Positions 43,221-55,285 of a DNA stretch of 64,000 bases are shown in pieces. The DNA comes from Mytilus californianus. Lineage: Eukaryota; Mollusca; Bivalvia; Mytilida; Mytilidae. Under the pieces are notes generated by a model. That model had not been told where the DNA came from. It saw nothing but the letters and a program-made list of their open reading frames with translations, and did not search any database. The stretch covers positions 3,844,001-3,908,000 of the forward strand of contig NW_026262659.1 of assembly GCF_021869535.1 (NCBI RefSeq), given 5' to 3'. Position 1 is the first letter of the stretch. The number at the start of each line of letters is the position of its first letter. A program made the translations under genes and the position numbers.

Positions 43221-44595
43221 AAATAAACTTCTACGGCGTTTTTATACGAATAAAAAATTATAGGTGGCTCAATGTTATCAAAATATGGAGGTATAAAGTT
43301 TTGAACGGTAGAGTCATAAAGATACTAGACAAATAAATAAAATCAATTAAAAGGTAAAATCACAAAAATACTGAACTCCGAGGAAAATTCAAAAAGGAAA
43401 GTCCCCAATCAAATGGCAAAATCAAAAAAACAAACACATCAAACGAATGGAGAACAACTGTCATATTCCTGACTTGGTACAGGCATTTTCTTATGTAGAA
43501 AATGGTGGATTGAACCTGGTTTTATAGCTAGCTAAACCTCTCACTTGTATGACAGTCGCATCAAATTCCATCATATTGACAACGATGCGTGAACATCTTT
43601 ATTTTATCTTTAGAAATTAATTTTATGATTTTAAGTTTTATTATTTGAAGGAACAGTCTATGGTGACAAAAAGCCGTTATAATCCGTGTCCAATAATATT
43701 TTGGACTGAAAAACGATATTGCATCACACTCGTTATAACTGTTATGTAAATTACTAATTGGCATTCGATTCAGTTTACATAGTCAGTACTTCGGTACTGA
43801 AATGATCTACCAATTTTTTTAAAATATAGATAAAAAATCATCAAGTGTAAAATTATAACGATAAAACAAAGATGTGGTGTTGATTGCAAATGAGACCACG
43901 CTTTACAAGAGAGCAAATGACACAGAAATTAACAACTATAGGTGACCGTACGGCGTTCAACAATGTTTATTTTGTTGATTGCGGTTATTGCAGTGAATCT
44001 GATGAATGCGTTGTCTTTTATCAACAATAGTCATAAAATTAATAAAGGAAGTTATAGATATGTTTTGTTGGCCCATGATATTGTATTTTAGACCTAGGGG
44101 GACGCTGTCTGTAGTCGTTTAAGCTAAGACAGTTCGCAATTTTCGGGAATCTTCAAACTGTTTATGTTATTGTCCTTGTTGTTTATGGACGGCTTGAAGT
44201 GGTTGGAATTTTATAAATTTAGTATTTTGTTTTTGTTTATCCAAATGTTGGTAAATTTAACTTTTGCACCTCTCAGCCTGCGGATGCGGTATAGATGTTC
44301 TTGTGTTAGTTTAAAAAATCACGACCAGTTTGCCTCACATATTGAATATTACATTTCAGTTTTGTTTAATAAGAATAAGAGTATGTACTGAATTCAATTC
44401 AAGGGCCCGTTCCTGAGCATATACATATTTGTCTATGTTACAAGATATATGAGGCTATGGGGTTTTCAATTAATGTCATATAGAAAGAAACATATTTTTT
44501 GGATTTTTTCAAGATATCCACGTGTGTTTTTCTTGAACATTCTAGCTGAAGAGGCATTGCCTCCTTTAACACAATTTTGAAATGTAAGCAGCATA
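43221..44595. repeat. solo PLE-B tail (43,370-43,595) and R1 scrap (43,865-43,970)
   Basis: 43,370-43,595 repeats the tail of the 40.9-43.2 kb element (AACTCCGAGGAAAATTCA, CTGACTTGGTACAGGCAT, TGAACCTGGTTTTATAGCTA). An R1 end (AGATGTGGTGTTGATTGCAA) lies at 43,868. The rest shows no gene. Confidence 0.6.
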
Positions 44596-45005
44596 TATTT
44601 GCTGTAAAAACACACAAGCACACTCTTAATATAGATGTAAACAGCACAATAAATACAAATTAACGACAAAATTTAGAGAAAATTGTATATACAGAAAAGT
44701 CGTTTCAGAAGAAAAACAAAAAAATTCCGAACTCCGAGGAAAAATAAAAACGGAAAGTGCCTATTCAAATGGCAAAATCAAAAGCTGAAACACACCAAAC
44801 AAATGGATAACAACTGTCACATTCCTAACTTCAAGCAATTGTTGTGTATTTGAGATTTTTTTTTTTCAAAACCAAAATGGTCATAATGAAAATTCATTGA
44901 CATCATGAGGTTAAGAAGCATTTGTTTATTTTTAGCGTAGTGTAAATGACATAAAATGAATCATATATTGAGGTCTGCTTTGCTTCAAACTTAGGTAATT
45001 TATTG
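44596..45005. other. unit A backbone with a PLE-B tail scrap
   Basis: 44,600-44,690 aligns with unit B near 55,010-55,100. 44,710-44,830 is another PLE-B tail (CCGAACTCCGAGGAAAAATA). The 3' UTR of gene A lies at the right edge. Confidence 0.55.
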
Positions 45006-48000
45006 TCATATTTTCAAAGCCATCTTATTCCAGATTAGCACGAAACTGATGATTACAAGATACAACACATTACACATTTGATCTGATGCATTGGTGCAAA
45101 ATGGATTATTCTGTTTCTGTAATTTCATTGATTGTTCATAGTTTGTACCAATGATATCACTGCAGTTAGTAGTCTTCATCAGCGTAAGTACACATCGAGT
45201 GTTTGTGTCTATAGTCCTGTAAGCAGAATTCTGTATATTATAAAAACAGAGACTTACTTTGTAGATCAGGTTGTTATATTACAAAACTGACACTTACTTT
45301 GTGGATCATGTAATTATATTGACACTTACTTACTTTATGGATAATGTAATTATATTGACACTTGCTTACTTTTTCATGTAATTATATTGATACTTGCAAA
45401 TTAGTAATTTGTAGATCAATCCGCCTGTCGATTTAAAGATGTTTTAAACAACTTTATATACATTTGGTTTGCTTACTAATTTTTGATAATCTTTGCATTA
45501 TATTGATATTAATTATATTGATACTTGCAAACTAGTAATTTGTAAATCAACCCGCCTGTCGATTTAAAAATGTTTTAAATTACTTTATTTACATTTGGTT
45601 TGCCTACTAATTTTTGATAATCTTTGCATTATTAAATAGCTACTATAAACACATTAAAACGAAAATGTTCAACCTTAATAGGATTTTTACATGTATGCTA
45701 CCATGCATTGGTTTTTCCTATCTTTTATTGTTTTGGTTTAGCTGAACATGAAAACGATTTCGTTGTTAGTACACAAAGGTTTATAATGATTTCAACATAG
45801 TCTATTTGTTATTTCCAACGACCAAACCGTCCATCATGGTATTTGTGAACACTCAAATAGAAAAACGAGTGAACGATTTTTTCAGGTTACCTACAATCTA
45901 CATATTTGTGAAGCTAAATATACAACACGTCTATTTTCGAAGATCTTTTGGCGGCTACTGCATACCTTACTACGTGTAATGTATATTGTTCACATGCAAT
46001 AGTATTGTCATTGATCCAACATTTTCATTCACTCATTTGAAGCATTAAAATCTTAATCGAAATTGTCAATATCGTCTATGGTTAGTAATTTTACGAGTCA
46101 AAAAAGTATTTACAGTGTTGAATGTTCGAACAATAGTTATCGGAGGTATCAGGGGTTATCTGTATGGACTGGTTTTTAAATGTACTTACTCGCAGACGTC
46201 GCTGTCTTTATCCTTCATATCACGCGTGTAAGGTACTGTACATCTGTGATACACATCTAATGCAATACCGCTGTTTATCAAACAAGAAGATAAAGCTTTC
46301 ATTTCTGTAATCATAAATCTATGTAAGTTACAGAACTAACATTCAAGCTACTTAATTCATCTTCTGAATGTAGTATAAATTTGCGTCCAAACGTGATCGA
46401 TAGCATTTTATCATTTTAAACATGTCATACATATTTAATGTGGGATCACTCATTGATCTTTAATTAGCTGTTGAATCATGTTATTTACTCTTACCTAATG
46501 ATATCGATGCACATATGCTTGATATTCTCTTATGTCTTTTTTTATGAAATAGAACATTCCATCAGTCCTCTTTTACAGAAACTAACAAACAGTTTAACCA
46601 TATGTAGAGCAGGATCTGCTTATTCTTCCGGAGCACCTGAGATCACCCCCAGTTTTTGGTGGGGTTCGTGTTGCTTAGTCTTTAGTTTTCTAATTTGTGT
46701 CTTGTGAACTATTATTTGTCTGTTTGTCTTTTTCTTTTTTAGCCGTGGCGTTGTCAGTTTATTTTCGATCTATGAGTTTGAATGTCCCTCTGGTATCTTT
46801 CGCACCTCTTCGTACTATGTTAAACGCATCTATCCCATCGAACTACAGATAAAGGATACAACAGATACAGTTAAGTCTGCCTCATTTCTTGACTTACATC
46901 TATAAATTGACAATGAGGGATGTTTGAAAAGAAAACTTTACGACAAAAGAGATGATTTCAGCTTCCCAATGTGAACTTTCCATTTCTATGTAGCAACATT
47001 CCAGCAGCGCCTGCATACGGAGTATATATATATCCCAATTGATACGATATTCCCGGGCTTGTATTTCCTATCATGATTTCCTTGATAGAGGGTTGCTGCT
47101 CACAAGGAAGCTATTAAACCAAGAATTCCAAATGGTGAAGTTGAAATCATCCCTTCGTAACTTTTACAGACGCCATCACGAGTTGGTTGACCGTTATGGA
47201 ATATCCGTTTCACAGATGATATCGGATATGTTCCTTATGTCGTAACTACAATCCCGTTCCCTTTTCACGAATGTGACCTACCGATTTAGACTATTTACCG
47301 GGGTTGTAATAACATTAGCAACACGACGGGTGCTACATGTGGAGATCACCCCAAGTTTTTGGTGGGGTTCGTGTTGCTTAGTCTTTAGTTTTCTATGTTG
47401 TGTCTTGTGTACTTTTATTTGTCTATTTGTCTTTTTTCTTTTTTTAAGCCATGGTGTTGTCAGTTTATTTTCGATCTATGAGTTTGAATGTCCCTCTGGT
47501 ATCTTTCGCCCCTAATTTTTAATATTCCTTTAACATGAACAATCGAATAACATATACATTTATCACCTACATTCTTGCAATTGGACAGACATTTAGTATT
47601 TTAAACAAATCTTTGAAGATAGTTAGAATGCCTATACTTTGTTTGCTCACCCTCCTTATGATTGCAGAATTGTGTGTATCCTTCTGCCATCTTATCAGTA
47701 GATGGTATTTTTGAAACCAGTTTTTTCATGTAAGAACAATGGTTTAAATTATGCTTTGTATAACAGGTTGGCATAATGGCAATGTTTTTCTTGCTGCAAT
47801 GAAAAGTTTAAAGTTTTCTAACTTTTCTCAAAATATTTTGTGGTACCTACAGTACAACTATGAAACAAAAGAACTGTATTTTGACAAGCATTTTCTTGAA
47901 TTTATTGTTAATCATTGATAAACTTCATTTTGACTCTGGTGGATAGTCGTCTCATCGGCATTTTCCTTATTGTATATTAAGATAAATTTGTTAAAAAAAT

Positions 48001-49037
48001 AAGCACTTAACAAGTTAAATGATTTTATTAAAATGCATTAGGTGAATCTATATTAAAGACTTTTTTTTTCAACGAGATCCTGGTATTACCTGCACAACAT
48101 GTCGGTGAAGTCCGTAACATTAGTACTTGTTTGTACATGGTCAAGTCCCATACACGATAGTAAATCACAACAGTCTGTACAATTATGATCCAGTGTTATT
48201 GGTGCCGTTGGCAATGAATGGGTTATGTCCACGTTTGAGAATGCTATGAGACATATGTTCACTGATCAAAACAAACATTTAGAAATTAATAAACAAACAT
48301 TAAAGGTAATTAACATCAGTGAAAGAGCAACTTAACACTACAGAAATACACATATGCCATGTAAAACATGCATACGTTTTGATATGCTATGGTCTCTAAT
48401 CAAAGGAGACGTTTATAGGAATGAATAAACAAAGAAATACACGTAAGATACATAGAGGTTATCATATGTTCTTCGACAAAACACAAGATACATGCACATT
48501 AACAATTGGTTTTTAATCTCTATCAGTAGATTAATAAAGGTCAATAACTATCAGTTTTAAAAGCATTTGATTCTACATCATCAGTCTAACAAACACACAG
48601 GTACAATTAAAACAATACATCTAAGAATGCTCGCATTTACTAAAAGAAAATTCATACATTTGTCTATATAGAAATGATGTTTTTCTACGCTCTATTATCG
48701 CCTGCTGTACTTGCAATCATATTTTGTACTGCAACATTATAATAAGTGCAAGACGATACGATCGCCTGCAGTGAAGAATATAATTGTGGTCAGAATTTTA
48801 CAATTTAAAAAAAAACACATATAAATGCATTTGCAAACTTTTTTCTTTTGTTTATTTGCTTTAACATATTTTCTTCCGAAAATTATGAAAAACGGAAAAA
48901 CTTTTATCAGTTTTACCCTTTAAAAACATTACTGTTATTCCTTCTTTACAACACCTATTGTTTTAATAACTAGTCACAGAATATTTTAAAAACAAGATAC
49001 CTGCATATAGAACGCAATCAGCCCAACAGAATACCAT
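45006..49037 (-). CDS. gene A: secreted cysteine-rich protein, five exons, 225 aa
   Basis: Exons on the minus strand: 49,037-49,001, 48,261-48,090, 47,793-47,651, 46,304-46,190 and 45,216-45,006. All introns are GT-AG, and the pieces add up to 678 nt with no stop. The first about 28 residues include a hydrophobic leader (VLYAVNICLIAF), probably a signal peptide. The mature part has 15 cysteines (40, 43, 44, 49, 69, 80, 89, 113, 125, 139, 155, 164, 174, 196, 204), including CTDCCDLLSC. It ends with VLYLVIISFVLIW, a hydrophobic tail that could be a GPI-attachment signal or a membrane anchor. N-x-S/T sites occur (NCT, NVT, NCS, NAS). The family is not recognised. It is the tandem paralogue of gene B; by hand, exons 3 and 5 are roughly three-quarters identical. 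Confidence 0.8.
46560..47520 (+). mobile_element. PLE-A insertions inside gene A intron 3
   Basis: A tail (46,590-46,815: TAGAGCAGGATCTGCTTATT through CCTCTGGTATCTTTCGC) is followed by a second 5'-truncated PLE-A body. That body covers RT C-terminal sequence: YDKRDDFSFP near 46,935, then LLTRKLLNQEFQMVKLKSSL and RRHHELVDRYGISVSQMI at 47,100-47,220. It ends in another tail (47,340-47,515). Both are antisense to the host gene. Confidence 0.7.
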
Positions 49038-49128
49038 CTTCAATAAGTCGATGAAAATAAATCTGCTCACCTGATATAAACTAATCAAATGATAGAGACA
49101 AGATATAATGAAAGTTTCTTATGCCACT

Positions 49129-49138
49129 ATTTATATTG
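49129..49138 (-). promoter_or_regulatory. TATA-like box of gene A
   Basis: The minus strand reads CCCAATATAAATAGTGG, with AATATAAATA about 92-101 bp upstream of ATG 49,037. The matching place in unit B has CCTATATAAATAAGG, and the flanking sequence is also conserved between the two units. Transcription would start about 30 bp downstream, leaving a 5' UTR of roughly 60 nt. Confidence 0.5.
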
Positions 49139-49661
49139 GGTACTAATTTTTATCTTTAAGTTCATATCCGAATACCTAATAAGTTACAATATCAGAAATC
49201 AGGGGTATCTCACCTTTATCATATACCTAATATTTCTAAATAGTTCATGCCTATTTTCAAGATAACAAACTATTTACTGGTAAAGTATTTCGCTTTGTAC
49301 AACATACATTTCGAAATGTAAATCATTTATCAGTGTGATATTTGACGTCAACACTTGTATTGACCTTTTGATAAAGAGCTTGGTTTTGTTTTATCGTGAT
49401 CATTCGAACGCCTATCTGTTCAATCATTTATTCGTATAGAGTAAACAAGGTCACATCAACAGATTTTTATTCTTCTGGTCTGATTTTCAACATTTTGTTC
49501 AGTTCTGAACCACAACAATTCTATTTCTTCTTTTTGACCAGTGTCTTTTTTGAAATATTTTGAAAGTCACTTTTAATTTAGATGATATTGCTTTTACAAG
49601 GTAACTGTATTTAAGCTCTGATATTGTTATCATTTTATTTTTTCAAACGGATATCCTGATA
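49139..49661. other. upstream region of gene A, conserved with unit B
   Basis: Collinear with 61,156-61,500 (AGTTCATATCCGAAT, ACAATATCAGAAATCAGGGG, TATTTTCAAGATAAC). No other gene seen. Confidence 0.5.
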
Positions 49662-49813
49662 TACTATCAAAACTATTTAGGGTCTAAATTACTAAATCAA
49701 AGGTGTAAAAAGCATTGCATTTAACAAAGATTGTAAGTACTATCAAAACTATTTAGGGTCTAAATTACTAAATCAAAGGTGTAAAAAGCATTGCATTTAA
49801 CAAAGATTGTAAG
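49662..49813. repeat. perfect 76-bp tandem duplication
   Basis: 49,662-49,737 is repeated without a mismatch at 49,738-49,813 (unit begins TACTATCAAAACTATTTAGG). It lies about 0.5 kb upstream of the gene A promoter. Perfect identity means it arose recently, or is an assembly artefact. Confidence 0.9.
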
Positions 49814-51090
49814 ACCCTAAAGCGGGTAACCAAAAGCCGTAAATCGAGTAAAAACAGACGATTGAATGACCAAAAGAAAACAGACAGACAAAGCCACGAA
49901 ACAAAACACAGACATAAACATGAAGTGCTCTAGCCTACACATCCACCTTATACATAAAGCTCAAATTATCGAGTGTCTATCATATACAATGTAACAATAC
50001 ATGCTAGACATGGCGCATAATAAGCACACTTAATGCAGGAAGGGCAAAAACTATGCCGTCTTCAAAAATCTAATGACCATTTATTCTAACGACAACTAAA
50101 TAAATGTAAATATTTAGAGTTAATGGCGGGGGTTAGCTCATATCTCGAGGAGGTTAACCCCAGTGACGGCGGTTAAATTGGAAATTATATTGTAGGGTCG
50201 AGTGCTTTTTTACTGGATTTAAACTAAGGTTGCAATTTTTAACACACAAGGCTACATAAAGCACTTACCGATGTAATGATAGTAAGAATCGTTTTTAAGA
50301 AAAGAAAAAAGAAGGAATTAAAACCAAAAATTAAAAACAAACTATGGGTTATTCATAGTTTATATTCTTAAGTTATTATCATGTATAGAAAAATTAAACA
50401 TTCGGTTCAATGCAAGTATCCTAATCTAAAATATATATAATTCACACTGTAAAAACAAGTGTTAACGATTACACATCATTATTAGCACCTTTCTGGAAAC
50501 ACTTGACTAAAACATTAAAGTGTTAAAACATCAACTTTCGTGTTAATTTCTTTAACACTAGTGTGAGTTACTTTAACATGCCTAATTGTTAAAATCTTTA
50601 AGATGGAACTCGTCAAACTGCCTGGAAACACTTAATTCATACTATAACATGTTAGAATCCATGACAGTGTTATTAATCTAACGCATTAATACAAGCGTTA
50701 AAGGAACAAACATGTTAATGAATGCATGTAGGCTAAGTGTTCTACTGGTCATAGTTGGTTGTCAAGGCTAGCTCTGACTTACAATGATGTGCAGGTGACG
50801 TGTTGCGAACTTTTGAGAAATAAGTTGCAACGACAGAGTCTAGTAATGAACCTTTGGAACTATCTAGGGCAAACTCACCTCAAATAACTCAGGCAGATTT
50901 GCGTATCTGTACAAGGTTCAGTAATAAGCCGACTTTGTATATTCGTTGTTTTTAGGTATACAAATGTTTTTTAATTTAATTAAACTTTGGTACTAAAGAA
51001 AACAATGCTACCTGAAGATAGCGTTTCTTTGTTTATTTTGAAAATGACGTCATATACAAATTTGTGAAAATAGGACCAACATCTGACACG
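49814..51090. other. non-coding, with a GTGTTAA-rich element at 50,440-50,740
   Basis: 50,440-50,740 is rich in short inverted and direct copies of GTGTTAA/TTAACAC and twice contains CTGGAAACACTTGA/CTGGAAACACTTAA. It may be a MITE, but I cannot define its ends. No gene elsewhere. Confidence 0.4.
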
Positions 51091-51345
51091 CTTCCGTTTA
51101 TAAATTTTGAAATTATAAAGAAACTAAGGTTTCAACTCCCTCAGGCAAAGTTGACCTTAGATGACTTTGGCTATTTGTTTTAGGTATTTTTGTTATATAT
51201 CTCTTCAACTGTTTCGGTACTTATACATCCCTCGGATTTCAAATGTTTGGCATTGAGCGTTCCTGATGAAGGTAAATCCAGAAAAGCGCTTCGGATGCAT
51301 GAAATTATTAACCGTGTTGTTTTCTATTTTCCGTAATTCAGTTTC
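51091..51345. repeat. R4 repeat copy
   Basis: Contains CAAAGTTGACCTTAGATG and TTCCTGATGAAGGTAAATCC, matching R4 blocks at 4.9-6.3 kb in part. Confidence 0.45.
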
Positions 51346-52139
51346 ATCAGAAATATGGCTTGGAATATTTCTTTTTTTGAATATTTGTAAAAGACTCTTA
51401 TATTGTTTGCCTCCAGTCGTGAAATCAATTGTGTAAGGTATCTCAAAAGTTAATGATTGTTTTCAATGAGGGGATGACAGGGGGTAGTACTCTCCTTTTT
51501 CCCACCCCTCTGTTGTTTTCTTACACCCTCCTCTCATTTCTCCTTTCTCAACCAGACAAATATATCTCCTTGTGAAAAAAGGAAGAAACAAAGTTTTGTT
51601 CATTTGGTATTTCAATACTGTGCAGTGAATTGGAGATTTGTTTCGCTCTCCCTTTCATGTTATTTTACTTATAAAACATAAAGCCTTATCCATCTCGGCA
51701 TTTGAACCCCAATTAAGTGTGGTATATAATATGTAGGATAAACGAATATGTTTGAAACAAAAACAGGTACATCTTTATTCCGCTTCGAAACCTAACTTCG
51801 TAAATTAAAAAAGATTTACATTGTACCAACATTTAGGAAGACACACACATAATATCAAAATATTAAAATACCAATCACTTGCAACTGTCCCGGAACAACA
51901 AGGACAATCACTGACACCCCAAAAATGTTTTGAAAATAAATCAGTAATTAATAATAGGTTATTTTATATGCTCATTTATAAAATTAGAAACAAACTGCAG
52001 GTACACACAAAGAGCTTTGTGTTCGTTAACGGCCTAAATGTCATAATTTATCAAATGTATAAATAAAAGGTGGCCTTAGTAATAAAGTTTGAAATCATTT
52101 AACTGTAGTTTAAAAAAAAAAAATTTTAATTAGTATTTT
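51346..52139. other. non-coding; pyrimidine-rich tract at 51,490-51,550
   Basis: The CTCC/CCCACCCCTC-rich tract is shared with unit B at 62,240-62,330. The 81-codon frame at 51,821 has no recognisable features. 52,050-52,110 aligns with 62,370-62,450. Confidence 0.45.
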
Positions 52140-52400
52140 AATACATGAACTAATGGTTGTTTATGTACAGACTTGGTTGTCGTTTGTTCATGTCTGATGT
52201 TCTGTTATAAATTAGGCCGTAACTTTTCTCAATTCAACTGTTTCACATTTTTCATTTCGGGGCCTTTAACAGCCGACTTTACGGTATGGGTTTGTCTCAT
52301 TATTGAAGGCCGTACGGTTGTCTATAATAGTTTCATACACTGCATTTGAACTTTGGTGGATAGTCGTCTCATTGGCAATCATACCACATCACCTTCATAT
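52140..52400 (+). repeat. R1 repeat within unit A
   Basis: It ends GTCTCATTGGCAATCATACC and ACATC. The matching place in unit B (62,480-62,615) has the same R1 copy, so it predates the duplication. Confidence 0.7.
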
Positions 52401-52559
52401 TACAATGGTTGTAAAGCGAAAATGTCAATTGTCCAATACCGTTCCTGCCTTCGTGGACAGTTCAATTCATTAATAACCAATGACTGAAGATGTATTATAG
52501 ATTGTTCGTAACATAAAATTCCAGTGTGCGAGAGCTGGTCATTTATCATGTTAAAACAG

Positions 52560-53825
52560 GTCTATTACAGAACAACCCGTTAAAACATAATTTTTACCGG
52601 TATTAATACAGAATGTTTACATGTATTAATACAATCTGATCAGTGTAAACTCATCGAACCTTTAAACAAACTTATTAGTAAAGGTAATCTTACCAATGTT
52701 GTAATTAGATCTTTGAATATAGTTTACATTGGCACAAGTATCGATTTTATCATCAGCAAATTAAAACATAACTGAATATTTTTTTATTTTTTTTGGATGT
52801 ATACATACACATCCACGTTCATTTTCTGTATAGAGATTACTCTATCTATAAATTACATTATACTTATTTATTAAAAGGTTAACTCCTAACTATCCTACTG
52901 CCTGTCGATGCCCTTTTTTGGCATTACACAAGTCATGTCTTCTTTGACTGTCCATGACGTTCAATTACTAAATCCCAGGGATGTGTTTTAGTTGATTTTA
53001 GTCTCTGGTGCATGATTTATTATTAATTTTTCTCGGCTTTAAACTAGCTTTCAGTAACTGCGAGTACCCTCAAATCGTACTTTCGTGTTAATTTGACCTG
53101 TTCATACAATGTGTAATGCATTTTTGTTATTTAATGTTTACTTAATTAGTGTTATTACTCATTCACTATTTTTAAGATATACCAGCTTTGATAAGTGCTT
53201 GGTATGACTATAAATTTTCACTTCTGTTCTCGTACTATTGACAACAAAATTATTTATTTTGTAAAAAATATTTCCGTACTCCATGACTGTATACATAACA
53301 ACAAAATTATTTTTATTTACCTGTGTACGTTATTTTCTTTGGCGGCATTTTGCCCAAGGTTATGGTTGTTTTTCTAATATTGTTTAACATCTCACTCCTT
53401 ATTTTATTGATCTGTATAAACATTGTGTCATAGATCAAATTTATTCGTTCAGTGTATGTTCACTTGTTTTTGTTAATATGTCTTTTGATTGAGTTAAGCC
53501 ATTTAAATTGATATTTTATAGTGTGTATTTCTATGTTGTGATTTTACACTTTTGTTTCAGGTAAGGGTGAAGGTTGGTATCTATTAAAACGTTTAAACCC
53601 GCTGCATTTGTTTGCACCTGTCCTAAGTCAGAAACCTGATGTTAAGTGGTTGTCGTGGGTTGATGTGGTTCAGAAGTGTTTCTCGTTTCTTGTTTTTTAT
53701 ATAGATTAGACCGTTGGTTTTCCTGTTTGATTGGTTTTACACAAGTAATTTTTTGGGCCCTTTTTACAAATTGTGACTTGGATGGAGAGTTGTCTCATTG
53801 ACACTCATACCACATCTTCTTATAT
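52560..53825 (+). repeat. R1 long form at the junction of units A and B
   Basis: Aligns with 20,160-21,215 and ends TTGACACTCATACCACATCT. It fills almost the whole gap between the end of unit A and the start of unit B. Confidence 0.65.
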
Positions 53826-55285
53826 CTAAGATCTTAACTTCCCATTTTTTGTTCAAAAGATGTTAGACAATAGATTTGTGTATTGCGAGAAACAAGATTG
53901 ATGTTAAAGTTGTCATTTTTTAAATGTTTTGATATCTTTTTCTGTGAATTTGATCGTAGAAAAGGTGGATATCAAGAATTGTTAACCGTAAAAAAGATGA
54001 TAATGCTGAATGCGCAGTTCGAAGTGAAAGAAATTTTAAGGGACTAGAGTTGACAGTCTTGAAAATACACTGACTCGAAGGGGCTAAATTTTTTCTGATT
54101 ATACCGATCTAACAATAGAAGGGCGTTTCGCGAACCGTTGAAAAAAAAACATGTTGAAGGAGCTCTTGCACATATCTTACTGTAGTTACAAATTGTCAAA
54201 ATACATAAGTACTTCAGAGAATTATTTTATGTCTTAAATGCCTCATATGTATAACACAAGGACGACTCTTTCTGTTAAAATATTGATGGCCTTGAAAAGG
54301 GCATTTGTGAAAGCTATCCTCGGCACCACATGGATTTAAAATACTTGGCTAAAAGGCTATGTGTAGATCTTAAAATATCATAATGGTCGTATGATCAATC
54401 AAGGAGAAAGTATTATGATCATTGAAGTTGAAAATAAAAATTTAGTATAAATCTATCAAATAACTTCATTCAGATTTACCTATTTATTTTCAAATTGAAA
54501 TATGGATGTATTGATTACAGATCTTTGATTATTTAATTTTAATTTATTCCCAAATCTTATAAACTTATATATTAAGAGCTAGAGATATTGTCTAAACACG
54601 TAGATATTGCTGTCTCATTGACGCTAACCCACAATGTCATCTCATTGTATTCATAAGTATATTGAATTAAATCATACGCAAACATCGGGGATATCCAAGT
54701 CTAGTACGTTGCCTTCGTGTATTCGGTTTCCCAATGTTTGTATTTGAAGCATATGGATATATGAAGCTTCTGTGATGACTATTGTCATATATTACTTTGT
54801 AGAATCAATAAGTAAATAATTTTAGCAAGCTAGCATGGTGTGTAGTTATTGCACGATCAAATATTATGTATAACTGATAGGACTGATCTTAATGTTGATC
54901 ACAATAATAACATGTGTACCGTGTTCGTCCTTCCCATTGATGTAGAGATACAAAAAAAAAATGTTTTTACAACTTGAAAACTCGTACATAAAAACATTTA
55001 GCAAAAGAGCATACAAATGCACCCTTAAAACATCACAACCAATACAAAATACAAATAAACGTCAATTATTGGAGGATATTGTTTACACAACATTATCAAT
55101 GTCTTTGTTGTGTTAGTGTATGTGGATTTTGTTTTGTTTTTTTTTTGTATTTAAAATGAAAAATTAATATATACAACAGAAGATTTAGAACCAAGTGTTA
55201 TTTATTTTTTGACGTTATTTAAATTATATACCAAATAAATCACATAGTGAGGTCTGCTTTGCTTCAAACTAAAGTTATTCAAATG

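Larger units (their letters stand above)
31855..52515. repeat. segmental duplication, unit A
   Basis: Collinear with 54,345 to the window end in the same orientation. Anchor pairs (A/B) are 31,980/54,450, 36,290/54,570, 36,440/54,690, 39,880/54,820, 44,600/55,010, all five gene exons, the promoter region 49,100-49,400/61,130-61,460, 52,070/62,400 and 52,420/63,905. Unit A is longer chiefly because of nested insertions (32.15-36.2, 36.52-39.84 and 40.04-44.6 kb). Confidence 0.8.
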
